A stretch of 64,000 nucleotides of DNA from a bacterium (GCA_019753235.1 JAIELF010000038.1:90148-154147), one strand, 5' to 3'; shown: positions 8,743-18,357, counted from the stretch's first letter. The notes: generated by a model from the sequence alone, not told the origin. A program made the numbers and translations.

Positions 8743-9993
8743 ATGGTGCGCGGAATCGTTGGCTGGGTCATGATCTTGTCGGCAGGCTGGATCGCTTTCG
8801 ATCCATCGCCGGCCTCGGCTTGCATGTTCGGCAGGCGCCGTTCAGTGCAGACCAACACTTCCTTCTACCAACCTGCGGCAAGTTGCTCGAGTTGCGGCGT
8901 GGCGGCGACCCCGGTGGTGGCGCAGTTTGTGGCCCCCGTCGCCCCTGTGGCGATCGCGACTCCCGTCGTGGCCCAATACTTCGCCCCGGTCGCCCCGGCA
9001 CCCATCGCCGTTCAGGAAACGCGAATGGTTCAGCGAAGCTATTTGGCCCCGGTCACTACGATGCAGACGCAAACACAGTTCGAAAACGTCGTCAGTCTGC
9101 GGACCGAGTTCTTCGATGAAGCGGTCACCACCATGCAAACGTCCGCGTATTACGACCCATGTGGGTGTGGCTTTAAGGCGGTGACCACGCCGGTGACGTC
9201 GGTGGTCAGGCGCCAGCGACAGGTTCCCGTCACACAGACTATCGCCCGGAATTATCAGGTTCCTGTGACCACGTTCGAACAGAGAATCGCGTTTGAACCG
9301 GTGACAGAGACTCGGATGTACTTCCCGCCGACTCCTGTTGTCGCGGTCGCTCCGACGGTGTCCCATTTCGTTGCACCGGTCGCCGTGGCGCCCACTGTCT
9401 CGCAGTTTGTGGCCCCTGTTGCTCCAGTCGCGCCGGTCGCGGTAGCCGCCCCGGCGATGGCGGCAGCTCCGGTGGCGAACTTTGTTCCAGCCGTACCTGC
9501 TGGTCCGGTAGCTCAAATGGCACAGCCCGCGCCGCAAGCGGTGGCGACAGCGGTTCCGGGCGCTGCGAACTATCTCCCGCCGGCCCCTACCGCGGTGGGA
9601 GCGATGCCGGTTCCCGGAGCAGCGCCTCACGCCCAGCCCGCTCCTCCCCAGGGACAGCCGCAACCGCAGTTCTACCAGAACCCTGCTACGGCACCGGCAG
9701 ATGATCGAACCATGATCATCGAGCGAGTTGTCAAAAACGGCCAGGTGATTCATGAGAACAAGCGGTATCTCAACCCAGGCGAAGCGGTCCCACCGCCGCA
9801 AGTTCCCGGTACCAACCCTGCTCCGCCGGCCAACGTAAATCCTCCCCATGAAGAGGTTCGGCCCCAAGAGGCGCCGGCGACGCCGTCATCGATGCCTTGG
9901 CAGGGGTTTCCCTCGGGGCGGGGTAACTTCACCGCACGGGTTGATTCCCATTTGGTGCCGGTCTCGGCCAGCATCTACTACGGTAACCGATAG
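8743..9993 (+). CDS. Secreted Val/Ala/Pro-rich repeat protein
   Basis: A 416-residue low-complexity exported protein. A signal peptide (about residues 1-27, ending ASA) is followed by a Cys-containing segment (CSSCG), imperfect repeats of a V-x-[QHN]-[FY]-[VF]-[AP]-P-V unit (for instance VAQFVAPVAPVA, VAQYFAPVAP, VSQFVAPVAP), a middle segment with alternating QVPVT/VTTFEQ strands, and a Pro/Gln-rich tail. Such proteins are common in planctomycetes and are probably cell-surface or periplasmic; no function is known. ATG 8743 is chosen because of GAGGGAG nine bases upstream and because the signal peptide begins there. Confidence 0.75.
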   Translation: MVRGIVGWVMILSAGWIAFDPSPASACMFGRRRSVQTNTSFYQPAASCSSCGVAATPVVAQFVAPVAPVAIATPVVAQYFAPVAPAPIAVQETRMVQRSYLAPVTTMQTQTQFENVVSLRTEFFDEAVTTMQTSAYYDPCGCGFKAVTTPVTSVVRRQRQVPVTQTIARNYQVPVTTFEQRIAFEPVTETRMYFPPTPVVAVAPTVSHFVAPVAVAPTVSQFVAPVAPVAPVAVAAPAMAAAPVANFVPAVPAGPVAQMAQPAPQAVATAVPGAANYLPPAPTAVGAMPVPGAAPHAQPAPPQGQPQPQFYQNPATAPADDRTMIIERVVKNGQVIHENKRYLNPGEAVPPPQVPGTNPAPPANVNPPHEEVRPQEAPATPSSMPWQGFPSGRGNFTARVDSHLVPVSASIYYGNR

Positions 9994-10022
9994 TCACACT
10001 TAACAGACTCTCTGTTCGTCTT

Positions 10023-10066
10023 CGGCATGACGCGCTCGAGTGATCGAGCGCGTCATGCCGTTTCTT
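10023..10066 (+). terminator. Strong intrinsic terminator (17-bp stem)
   Basis: A perfect 17-bp stem (10023-10039 with 10044-10060) with loop GTGA, followed by TTTCTT on the + strand. It ends the secreted-protein transcript. The 3' arm overlaps the last codons of the CDGSH gene on the opposite strand. Confidence 0.85.
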
Positions 10067-10268
10067 GGCTCGTCGACTCTTTCCAACCGCTCCTTTTGTG
10101 GGATCCATCGCAGAATGGTTTTTGTGTCGATCGGCCACATCGACACAGAAAGATTCCTTTCGGATCGCCGACCACGTCGATTGGCGAACCGTCGAGATTC
10201 TCGACGAGGATCGGCCCGAGAATCTGCAAGGGCCCATCGGGTCGAACGATTACCTTCACGTCCGGCAT
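10053..10268 (-). CDS. CDGSH-type [2Fe-2S] protein
   Basis: A 71-residue protein with the full CDGSH iron-sulfur motif: C42, C44, C53 and H57 in LCRCGRSTQKPFCDGSH, the 3Cys-1His ligand set of mitoNEET-like clusters. Such proteins are thought to handle redox or cluster transfer. I chose ATG 10268 because AGGAGGG stands eight bases upstream; the longer frame to 10334 adds an unlikely basic leader. Its stop codon lies inside the terminator hairpin of the convergent gene. Confidence 0.85.
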   Translation of the reverse strand: MPDVKVIVRPDGPLQILGPILVENLDGSPIDVVGDPKGIFLCRCGRSTQKPFCDGSHKRSGWKESTSQETA

Positions 10269-10346
10269 GGCCCTATCCCTCCTGGTCTTGTTGATCATCC
10301 TTGCTACCAAAAGTCTACCAAGATCCTCTTTCACGGGCCGAGCACA

Positions 10347-10484
10347 ATGACCGATCCTCCCGACCGTTGGCCCACGCGTCCTTCTTGGGGCATGGCTCTC
10401 CTTTTTTTAATCATTCTGTTGACGGCTTTAACTCTCCTCTATTTCATCAACGCCCTAAGCGCTTTCGGCCAGAATGCGCGATAA
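10347..10484 (+). CDS. Possible small single-span membrane protein
   Basis: A 45-codon frame beginning MTDPPDRWPTRPSWG, with one strong hydrophobic helix (about residues 16-38: MALLFLIILLTALTLLYFIN). It lies divergently from the CDGSH gene and upstream of gpmA. The composition is convincing for a membrane peptide, but there is no clear ribosome site and no family that I recognise. Confidence 0.35.
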   Translation: MTDPPDRWPTRPSWGMALLFLIILLTALTLLYFINALSAFGQNAR

Positions 10485-10625
10485 GACGACCGCATGTGGC
10501 GTGAAAGCGACATGTTGAGTGCGACGAAGAAGCTTCTCGGCTGCGGTCGGCCAACGAAGGCGGATCCTCTACAACGACAGGGCTCGGCGGCGAATATTCC
10601 CCGCCAGCGGAGGGAGTTCGCTTTC

Positions 10626-11372
10626 ATGCACAAGTTGGTGCTGCTGCGTCACGGCGAAAGTGTTTGGAATAAAGAGAATCGATTCACTGGTTGGACCGAT
10701 GTCGATCTCTCGGAAAAAGGTCGGCAAGAGGCAGCCTCGGCAGGGACGCTGCTGACGAAGGAAGGCTTCACGTTCGATATCGCCTACACGTCGGTCTTGA
10801 AGCGAGCCATCCGGACGCTGTGGTACGTCCTGGATGAGATGGATCTGATGTGGCTTCCCGTCATTCGGGATTGGCGGTTGAATGAACGCCACTACGGCGC
10901 TCTTCAAGGCCTTAACAAAGCCGAGATGGCCGCCCAGCACAGTGATGAGCAGGTTAAAATCTGGCGACGCAGTTACGATGTCCCCCCTCCTCCACTCGAT
11001 CTTTCTGACGAGCGATACCCCGGCCACGATCGCCGATACGCTCACTTGTCGCCCGCGGAACTACCTCGAACCGAGTGTTTGAAGGATACGGTCGCGCGAT
11101 TTGTTCCCTACTGGGAATCGACCATTGCACCGGCGGTTCGTAACGGCAAGCGGGTTGTTATCGTGGCGCACGGCAACAGTCTGCGAGCGCTGGTCAAGTA
11201 CCTTGACGGGATCAGTGACGAGGCCATCGTCGAACTCAATATTCCGACCGGAACGCCACTCGTCTACGAACTTGATTCATCACTGAAACCAATCCGAAAC
11301 TATTACCTGGGGGATGCCGAGGCTATTGCCAAGGCGGCGGCCGCCGTCGCCAATCAAGGCAAAGCCCAGTAG
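10626..11372 (+). CDS. gpmA: 2,3-bisphosphoglycerate-dependent phosphoglycerate mutase
   Basis: A 248-residue protein of standard GpmA length. It interconverts 3- and 2-phosphoglycerate in glycolysis via a phosphohistidine. The RHGES motif (R8-H9, with His9 as the phosphorylated residue), the [11 protein letters not shown] segment and the second catalytic His in [13 protein letters not shown] are present. ATG 10626 is preceded by GGAGGGA (10609-10615); the frame extends upstream but lacks family sequence. It is convergent with the M48 peptidase gene, 23 bases apart. Confidence 0.97.
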   Translation: MHKLVLLRHGESVWNKENRFTGWTDVDLSEKGRQEAASAGTLLTKEGFTFDIAYTSVLKRAIRTLWYVLDEMDLMWLPVIRDWRLNERHYGALQGLNKAEMAAQHSDEQVKIWRRSYDVPPPPLDLSDERYPGHDRRYAHLSPAELPRTECLKDTVARFVPYWESTIAPAVRNGKRVVIVAHGNSLRALVKYLDGISDEAIVELNIPTGTPLVYELDSSLKPIRNYYLGDAEAIAKAAAAVANQGKAQ

Positions 11373-11395
11373 CAATTCGGGTATTTGATAGAGTG

Positions 11396-13351
11396 TCATC
11401 GAGGTGTCACTTGCAAAGGTGGCATGGGAGTTTCGAGCACCGAGGCCACTGCCCTTAAGAGCTCGAACTCCGCCACGCTGACGACGGCATCTTCCACGAC
11501 ACACGCCGTCGCTGCCGAGGTTATCCTTCGTTTGAGCGCGGGAACTGCCTCCGCCAGATGCTCCAATGCATCGCCGAAAGCAGTCAGATTCAATTCATCC
11601 TTCGCCACCATCGGGACTGGTAGATTCGAATCGAATGCTTTCCAACTCTTCTCGTAAAGAGCACGCACGACAGCGGGATCGTCGTTGCCGACATGCGCGA
11701 GCAGACTGATCACGCGAGCGACTTCGTCGCTGACCTCCGCGGGTTTCGAGATCTTGGCAGGCTTGGATTTCCTCAATCCGAACTGTTCATCCAGACAACG
11801 CACCACAAAGATCTGCAACACAAACTCAAAGAGCGTGATTCGCTGGTCGGCATGAACAAGGTTCAAAATGTTGTCGCGAAAGTGCGTGTATTGCCCGCGC
11901 GTCAATTGCCGAAGGGCCGGCAATGCCAACTCGACGGTGGGCAACCGCGAGCCGGCCGGCATCGCCTGCACCGTCGGGACCAACTTCAACGTCGCCTCGA
12001 AGATCGAAGGCTTGAGTTCTCGTTGAAGATGCGTCAGTTGCCGAGACCGAACATCTTGATCGGCGTGCAACAGTAACGCATACACCAAGCCCTGTGCGGA
12101 GAAAGTTTCGTGCGACGCATCGGCGATCGGCGGCGAAAGCGATTCCAAAATCGCCGCGGCCGTCGCGATGTTCTCCGGGCGGGGTTCGCCTACCTTTTGC
12201 AAGACTCCTTGAGTTCCGATTGGAAATGGAATCGGAAAACCTCCTGGGAGCGGACCCCGTTTGGGCTTGGCCGGAGCGGGAACCGCCACGTTTGGTGCGG
12301 CTTGGCGCGGATCGGGAAAGGTCCCGTCCCATTGGGGCAGAACGCGCTTGATGCGATCGGCCAAGGGGGGATGAGTTGCGAAGAGTTGGCTCACGGCGGT
12401 GGAGAAGAACATGTGACTCACTTCGCCTGCATGGGCTTCCGCCACGCGTGAACCGGCCGACCAGCCGCCGATCTTCGCCAGGGCGTAGGCAATCCCCTCG
12501 GGATTTCGCGTGAACTGTACTGCCGACGCATCGGCCAAGTATTCTCGTTGCCTGGAGACGGCAGCCCTTATCAATTGCCCGAAAATCACGCCGATGTATC
12601 CCAGCACAAATAACGCCAAGCCGAACAGCATGAAAAGGGCCCGGGGATCGCCCTTGCTCTCGGATCTCCCTTGTCGGGAGGAGGAGAGCCCGAAAATCAT
12701 GACATTCTGTTGCGAGCGAAGGATGTAATAGCCGATCGTGCTGATGACCAGGATGCCATAGATCAGGCCGGTGATCCGAAGATTCAGTTTCATGTCGCCG
12801 TTGAGGATGTGACTGAACTCATGTCCCATCACTCCTTGCAGCTCATCCCGCGTCAGAAGATCGATCGAGCCACGGGTCACGCCGATGACAGCATCCGAAG
12901 GCTTGTGACCCGCCGCAAACGCATTGATGCCTTGCTCGTTCTCGAGCAGATAGACCGGCGGGACCGGCACACCCGAGGCGATCGCCATCTCTTCAACGAT
13001 GTTGAGTATCTTTCGCTCGGCAGGGTCACGCGTATCGACGTTGATCGGTCGACCACCCAGCATGAGCGCGACGGTCTCGCCCCCTTTGGAGAGTTGGGCA
13101 ATCTTGTAGAGACTCCCCGCCCCGACAACGGCCGAGGTGGCGCCTGCGACGGCCGCTAAAAGATTGGGATAGAACAAGGGGACGTCTGCGATCGTCATGG
13201 CCAGAGGCGAATCGTCGGGTGTGTTCATGCGAAAGAGAATCGCCACCACGAAGTAAATCGACGCCACTAGACCCAACATCCCGAGCGCGAAGTAGACGAC
13301 GAGAAAGCTACTCTGCCGGCGCGCGTGCTCTTGGGCTGCAAAAAAATCCAT
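11396..13351 (-). CDS. M48 family membrane metallopeptidase with long C-terminal domain
   Basis: A 651-residue HtpX/Ste24-like zinc peptidase. Two N-terminal hydrophobic segments (about 15-40 and 63-85) are followed by the peptidase core with HEFSH (zinc ligands H177 and H181, catalytic E178) and a further transmembrane region near 205-220 and 260-280. HtpX is typically about 290 residues; here some 320 extra residues at the C-terminus form a soluble, helix-rich region with no family I recognise. ATG 13351 is chosen over TTG 13369. It is downstream of lemA on the same strand, a known pairing, which suggests that the two act together at the membrane. Confidence 0.88.
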   Translation of the reverse strand: MDFFAAQEHARRQSSFLVVYFALGMLGLVASIYFVVAILFRMNTPDDSPLAMTIADVPLFYPNLLAAVAGATSAVVGAGSLYKIAQLSKGGETVALMLGGRPINVDTRDPAERKILNIVEEMAIASGVPVPPVYLLENEQGINAFAAGHKPSDAVIGVTRGSIDLLTRDELQGVMGHEFSHILNGDMKLNLRITGLIYGILVISTIGYYILRSQQNVMIFGLSSSRQGRSESKGDPRALFMLFGLALFVLGYIGVIFGQLIRAAVSRQREYLADASAVQFTRNPEGIAYALAKIGGWSAGSRVAEAHAGEVSHMFFSTAVSQLFATHPPLADRIKRVLPQWDGTFPDPRQAAPNVAVPAPAKPKRGPLPGGFPIPFPIGTQGVLQKVGEPRPENIATAAAILESLSPPIADASHETFSAQGLVYALLLHADQDVRSRQLTHLQRELKPSIFEATLKLVPTVQAMPAGSRLPTVELALPALRQLTRGQYTHFRDNILNLVHADQRITLFEFVLQIFVVRCLDEQFGLRKSKPAKISKPAEVSDEVARVISLLAHVGNDDPAVVRALYEKSWKAFDSNLPVPMVAKDELNLTAFGDALEHLAEAVPALKRRITSAATACVVEDAVVSVAEFELLRAVASVLETPMPPLQVTPR

Positions 13352-13430
13352 TCGCTCGTTCCCGTCCAAGGTCCGCCGGCCCGCACCGTGTGGAAGTGCG
13401 ATGCCGGCGATGGATCGCTTGATCGACTGA

Positions 13431-14057
13431 TTAGGAGAAGGAAACCTTGGGCGCCTGGCGTTCGGCGGTGTCGGTGATTTCGAACTGGTCGGCCGTTAGG
13501 AACCCGAACAAGCTCGCGACGATCACGGTGGGGAAGGACTCGCGCATGTTGTTGTACTGCATGACCGAATCGTTGTAGGCTTGCCGAGAGAACGAGACTT
13601 TGTTCTCGGTAGAGGTCAGTTCCTCTTGCAGCGAGAGCATATTCTGATTGGCTTTCAAATCGGGGTACGCTTCGGAGAGAGCAAATAAGCGACCTAGAGC
13701 GCCGGAAAGCTGCGACTCAGCACCGCTGAGTTGCTTCATGGCATTGGGATCGCCGGGATCGGCGGCGGCCTTTTGCCCGGCCGAGACCGCTTCATTGCGG
13801 GCTCGAATAACCGACTCGAGGGTTTCTCGTTCGTGAGTCATGTAGCCTTTGACGATTTCGACGAGATTGGGAATCAAATCGTATCGCCGTTTGAGTTGGA
13901 CATCGATCTGCGCGAAAGCGTTCCTGAATCTGTTGCGAGCCACGACCAGGCCGTTGTAAAGCCCGGAAAGCATCGTGACGACAACCAGCGCAACGACGGC
14001 CAACACCACCCACACAGGGACCGCTGAAAGGTTCGGCATCGAAGAGTTCCTCTTCAT
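13431..14057 (-). CDS. lemA: LemA family membrane protein
   Basis: A 208-residue protein with an N-terminal membrane helix (about 14-35) followed by the conserved LemA helical bundle: RNRFRNAFAQIDVQLKRRYDLIPNLVE, YNDSVMQYN and the C-terminal F-P region. The exact cellular role of LemA is unsettled; it often accompanies M48 peptidases or TPM-domain proteins. It is 79 bases upstream of the M48 gene, probably the first gene of the operon. A TACAAT box on the minus strand (14121-14126) is a possible -10 for it. Confidence 0.93.
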   Translation of the reverse strand: MKRNSSMPNLSAVPVWVVLAVVALVVVTMLSGLYNGLVVARNRFRNAFAQIDVQLKRRYDLIPNLVEIVKGYMTHERETLESVIRARNEAVSAGQKAAADPGDPNAMKQLSGAESQLSGALGRLFALSEAYPDLKANQNMLSLQEELTSTENKVSFSRQAYNDSVMQYNNMRESFPTVIVASLFGFLTADQFEITDTAERQAPKVSFS

Positions 14058-14155
14058 CGAAATGGGGGACGGAAAATCACCCGGCCCCGTGACAGACTTT
14101 TATCGAACGAGCATCCCACGATTGTACATACCAAAGATATCGACGGTCCCTCAGG

Positions 14156-14884
14156 TCATGGCAATTCCTTGATAAAGATATTCTTCCAACGGATATCGCC
14201 GCCATGAGTTTGAAGCTGAATCGGACCGGTCTGGGGGAGAGGTTTTTTGGCGTCCCAAAAGTTCTCCATGGGGACTTTATCGACGACAAGCTTGTCATTG
14301 AAGACAACCGTCACGATGTCATCCTTCATGGTGATGTGAAAACGATTCCATTCGCCGAGCGGCTTGTCGGCCAAGACGAGAGCATTCTTGCCGGCCTTCT
14401 TATTGTTCCAGAGCGAGCCCGAGCCGAAATTGGCACCGAGGTTCCATTTACCCCCTTCTTCTCGCGTATCCCAGATCTGCACCTGCGGGGTGCCACGAAG
14501 GTAAATTCCGCTGTCTCCTAAGGGTGCCATGTTCCAATCGACGTAGAGTTCAAAGTTCTTGTAGTCCTTCTCCGTGGTGAGATAAGGCCCCTGCCCGTCG
14601 TTGAAGATCTCATCCTTGTCGGCTCGCCAATGCTTGGCCATCTCAACATTCTCTTTCTCTTGCCAAGTCTTGCGAGCTTCGGGCGTCATGGCTGCTAATT
14701 CGTACGGGCTGATGTGGCTTTGACCACGCCAACCACTCAGGTCTTTGCCGTTGTAAAGAGAAACAAAACCAGCCGGGGGGCTATCCCCCTGGACCAACAG
14801 CGTCGTGGTGAGAATCCATCCCGCACAAAACAAACCAGCCTTCGAGGGCAGCAACATCGATCGCTTCAAAGCAGATTCTCCCAT
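14156..14884 (-). CDS. DUF1080 (3-keto-disaccharide hydrolase family) secreted protein
   Basis: A protein of up to 242 residues with a signal peptide and a single DUF1080 concanavalin-like domain, recognisable from GFVSLYNGKDLSGWRG near the start, FELYVDWNMAPLGDSGIYLRG in the middle and GPIQLQTHGGDIRWKNIFIKEL at the end. Members of this family include periplasmic 3-keto-glycoside hydrolases and many planctomycete proteins of unknown substrate. ATG 14884 or ATG 14857 may be the start; the latter begins the signal peptide more neatly. Confidence 0.88.
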   Translation of the reverse strand: MGESALKRSMLLPSKAGLFCAGWILTTTLLVQGDSPPAGFVSLYNGKDLSGWRGQSHISPYELAAMTPEARKTWQEKENVEMAKHWRADKDEIFNDGQGPYLTTEKDYKNFELYVDWNMAPLGDSGIYLRGTPQVQIWDTREEGGKWNLGANFGSGSLWNNKKAGKNALVLADKPLGEWNRFHITMKDDIVTVVFNDKLVVDKVPMENFWDAKKPLPQTGPIQLQTHGGDIRWKNIFIKELP

Positions 14885-15003
14885 TGATTGGTTGGATGAA
14901 AAGAACTTCCCCCAGAAGCGACATCATAAAGGAAGGAGTGCCATTCTCACCAGCGCGGAGGGAAAAAATTGGCTCGCCTGTGAACGACGCCGACCCTTCG
15001 TCG

Positions 15004-16596
15004 TCATTCAAACTCCACGAACGCAAAGCCGAAATGAACCAGAAGAACCCAGATGGTGGCGAGAAGAACCGTGCGGGTGATCGATCGACTGATGTCTTCA
15101 CTTGATCGCTTGGGTTGCCGGCCAACGGCATAGGCGATCTGCCCTGCCCCCAATCCGCACAGCGTTACCTTCGCGAACCACCATCCCAAACCGCTGGGAG
15201 TAGATTGGTGAGCCGGCCAAAAGGCGTCCGCAAAGTAACGATCCCAAAAGGTTGGCCCCCATTCGGGCCGAATCGCGGTGAAGACCACCAAACTCGCGCC
15301 GCCCGCCAGCAGGCTTGCCCACGCAATCAGGATCGGCGTCGTTAGCATCATCGACCAGAGTGCCCCGAACTTGGCGTATCGATCGGGAGAAACCCCAAGC
15401 GTGGCCAAGGCGTCGTGCTGTCGACCATAGATCCGCCCGCCGACATCGGCCGACAGCGCCGCCCCCGATCGAGCCGCGATTAAGATCGTCCCGAAAATCG
15501 GGACCAAGATCCGGTACAGTGCAAAGCCAATGGAGGAGAGCAAATTCTCGACGAACAGCGTTTCGGTGTACTTCGCGTACGGCATGTACCGGAATGTAAA
15601 ATACGTCGCAACAAAGCCGACAATTAGGCCGGCCAGTGCCAGATAGATCCAAGCCGATGGTCCTGCCACCAGCCTTAAACTGTGCGCCAAGGCCCGCCCG
15701 CCCCATCGCGCCGACCGCCACAGCGGAAGCAAGTCGATCGGTGTCCAAAGCGCCCCCCCGACGATGTCGGCAGTTTTCTGAAAAAATGAAGCGATCGAGC
15801 CGACCCAACTTCGCCTGCGCGCAGAGGCAAGCCCTTCGCGGTCATCCTCCTTCGGAAGTGCCTCTTGCAATGCCGAATGCCAATCATCGACGGCCGCCGG
15901 GTCAAGCTCGCGAAGCTGGCGCTTTTGACCATCGAAAAGAAGAATTTGATCGGCCATGTCGAGAAATGGACGAACGTCGTGCGTGACGATCAAACAAGTG
16001 GATCCATGTTGCCGATGAATGTCGGTAATGAGCTGGGCGACTTGCCGGGCGGTCGCTTCGTCGAGTCCGGAAGTCGGCTCATCGAAGAACAACATGGCCG
16101 GCGAAGAGGCCAAGGCCCGCGCGATCGCCAACCGCTGCCGCTGCCCTCCACTCAAGAGGGACGAACGAGTCCCAGCTGGAATGCCGAGATCGATCAGCCA
16201 CTGATTCGCGGTTCGCGACGGCGGCCCACCTCGGCAATGATCGATACTGATTTGAACGTTCTCCGCAGGGGAGAGATCGTCGAAAATCGCCAAGCTTTGA
16301 AAAACAAAACCAATCGTCGGCCGTTGACCCGCGGGGAAGGTTCGCCCCGAAGGATCGATGAATGAGGCGACCCCGCCCGTCTCGATCCCCGATTCGAAAA
16401 CGCTTGCCAGGCCAGCCAGCGACTGTAGGAGAACCGATTTGCCTACACCGCTTGGCCCGACCAGCAATGTCATCGAACCGGCCGGTATCTCGGCATGCGC
16501 ATCGGTCAGCAGCGTTCGGCTCGGGGTCTTCATCGAGTAACTCGATAGCCGTAGGCCGACCGGCAATTGAACCTTGGATGAAGAAGCGTCCGTCAC
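15004..16596 (-). CDS. Mla-like ABC transporter: ATPase fused to MlaE-type permease
   Basis: A 530-residue fusion. Residues 1-240 are an ABC ATPase (Walker A GPSGVGKS at 47-54, signature LLSGGQRQR, Walker B LFFDEPTSGLD, His-loop IVTHD). Residues about 285-530 are a polytopic permease of the MlaE/YrbE type, with the VPIFGTILIAARSGAALSADVG segment that marks this family. In most bacteria MlaF and MlaE are separate. The GTG start at 16596 has AAGGAG seven bases upstream and overlaps the stop of the gene before it (GTGA). Likely role: phospholipid or other lipid transport between inner and outer membranes. Confidence 0.85.
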   Translation of the reverse strand: MTDASSSKVQLPVGLRLSSYSMKTPSRTLLTDAHAEIPAGSMTLLVGPSGVGKSVLLQSLAGLASVFESGIETGGVASFIDPSGRTFPAGQRPTIGFVFQSLAIFDDLSPAENVQISIDHCRGGPPSRTANQWLIDLGIPAGTRSSLLSGGQRQRLAIARALASSPAMLFFDEPTSGLDEATARQVAQLITDIHRQHGSTCLIVTHDVRPFLDMADQILLFDGQKRQLRELDPAAVDDWHSALQEALPKEDDREGLASARRRSWVGSIASFFQKTADIVGGALWTPIDLLPLWRSARWGGRALAHSLRLVAGPSAWIYLALAGLIVGFVATYFTFRYMPYAKYTETLFVENLLSSIGFALYRILVPIFGTILIAARSGAALSADVGGRIYGRQHDALATLGVSPDRYAKFGALWSMMLTTPILIAWASLLAGGASLVVFTAIRPEWGPTFWDRYFADAFWPAHQSTPSGLGWWFAKVTLCGLGAGQIAYAVGRQPKRSSEDISRSITRTVLLATIWVLLVHFGFAFVEFE

Positions 16597-17918
16597 GGAC
16601 GGCTCCTTTGGCGAGTGGGGAGAGGATAAAATGCCTGCTCGCTGGCCGATACGATTGCGATCGGCGCCAACGAGGAACGAGGGCCATCCTTGATGACCAG
16701 CCACCGAAGATCCTTCCCCAGCAGCGAACTTCGCAGCACGCGAGCCAACTCAGGGGAAATCTCTCCCTCGGGTCCAGAGACGATTCGCTCCACCAACGAA
16801 ACCACGACCGGTTCCCATTCGCCCGCCAGTTGGGACCAAGCCTGTTTCACGGCCGGCCGATCAAGCGTGTGAGAGACCGCCTCGCTGACGGCGGGATTAT
16901 CCATGATTGCTTCACGGAGAATCTTGCCGGCGAGTTCCTGAACGGCAGCATCCTCAATGAATCGATGGACCGCCAAACGAAGCGCTTCTTGCACGCGTGG
17001 GTCGGCAGCCGACTCGGCCAGGACCGACGTTGCCACATCTGCCAACTGCGGCATATGACTCTCTACGATAGGAAGGGCATCCTCAGCAATGATTCGGCTC
17101 CACTCGGCTTCGAGAGCGCCATTTCCGACACCAACTTTGTCCACCAGGTATCGCCAGCCGAGCCGCCAGACAGACACCCGCTGAAAAATCTCGCCCGCCA
17201 TGTCGTCGAAGACCGGCTGGGCCTTCGTTCGAACGATTGGCCAGGCAACTTGGCTGGCGAGGCTGGCAAACTCGTCCGACCAGTAATCTCGGCGGTGCCG
17301 TTCGACGATCTCCCCAAATTGATCCTTGTGACGAATGATCGATTTCTCGAGTTCCGACTCGATCACGGGATAGAGGTCGTCCATCATTTGTTTGAGGGCC
17401 GGTGTGATGACGCGCATGGTTTGGTCTTTTCGACTCGCCCATGCCGTTGCTAAGTCGGATAGGAGCTTCTTTTGTTTCTCGGCAGGCAAAAGTGTTCGAA
17501 GAACGCCCTGCCCTGAACGATCGGTCACATGGGCCACAAGCTCTTGGATGCTGAGGGCTCCCGGAATGTCACTCCCTGTCAGTTCGATGGAAACCGTTGC
17601 CGATCCCGGTGCTGAGATTCGATCGACGTTTCGAACCGAACCAACCAGCTTGGCCGGCTTGTCAGCGAAATGGAGGAAAACCGGGTCGCCTGACTCGACA
17701 ATAATCTCCGCTGCCGCTGCCGCCTGAATGATTTGCGTCGGCGTCACGAGATATGCCCAGACGCGGGCCACGGTCGTGCGCAGCACGGAATCATCCCCCA
17801 GCAGACTGGCACTTCGCAGGCCTGCCAGTAGACAAACGCCCCAGATACCGACCCCCACCACCACGCGCGTTGCCGCACGAAGACGATTCAAGATCGTGGT
17901 CTCCTCGAACTCAATCAA
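16593..17918 (-). CDS. Membrane-anchored periplasmic partner of the Mla-like transporter
   Basis: A 441-residue protein with one N-terminal membrane helix (about residues 16-38) and a large extracytoplasmic part. Residues about 70-135 (GDPVFL... VGSVRNVD... VSIELTGSDIPG) resemble a diverged MCE/MlaD beta-barrel, by pattern only. The remainder is mostly helical with repeated AVxExx(A/L) segments. Coupling by a GTGA overlap to the ATPase-permease gene supports a role as the substrate-binding MCE-like subunit. The TTG start at 17918 has GGGAG eight bases upstream. Confidence 0.6.
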   Translation of the reverse strand: MIEFEETTILNRLRAATRVVVGVGIWGVCLLAGLRSASLLGDDSVLRTTVARVWAYLVTPTQIIQAAAAAEIIVESGDPVFLHFADKPAKLVGSVRNVDRISAPGSATVSIELTGSDIPGALSIQELVAHVTDRSGQGVLRTLLPAEKQKKLLSDLATAWASRKDQTMRVITPALKQMMDDLYPVIESELEKSIIRHKDQFGEIVERHRRDYWSDEFASLASQVAWPIVRTKAQPVFDDMAGEIFQRVSVWRLGWRYLVDKVGVGNGALEAEWSRIIAEDALPIVESHMPQLADVATSVLAESAADPRVQEALRLAVHRFIEDAAVQELAGKILREAIMDNPAVSEAVSHTLDRPAVKQAWSQLAGEWEPVVVSLVERIVSGPEGEISPELARVLRSSLLGKDLRWLVIKDGPRSSLAPIAIVSASEQAFYPLPTRQRSRP

Positions 17919-18357
17919 AGCTGCTTCTCCCAGCCATTATTCATGCCCGGTCCTTTCGAATTGGAGCGATCCTGCAAAAACGATCTCTCTTTTCGAATAT
18001 TCCTTCGCGAGATTGTCGCAAAAGAGGAATGCACCCGTGCAACAGGGAGAGGCAGTGCCTGCCGTGAGGAGACGTTTTTCGCTTGGGTCAAATTGACGCG
18101 GCCCGCTCGGTCGGTATCTCCGGCGTTCCGCATTTACAAGTGCCCAATGATCAGAGATGAGAGACCGATGTTTCTACGCTTAAATGACTTGAGACAAAAG
18201 TGATGAAGTATTTGCCGTGCGGAGCTGGTTTTGTCTTCATGACGATTTGAGGTAGGCGTCTCATTCCAGCCTGTTCCCAATGCGAATGGACCATGTTTTG
18301 CCTAAAAAGATGGAGCTATTGGAGATGATTTTGGAGGAAAAGAGGGACTGGCTTGGG

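Noticed and set aside
8842..9867. 341-codon Arg-rich open frame opposite the secreted Val/Ala/Pro-rich protein
   Set aside because: Its composition (Arg, His, Asp, Gly) is the mirror of Ala/Pro/Val codons on the other strand. No start signal.
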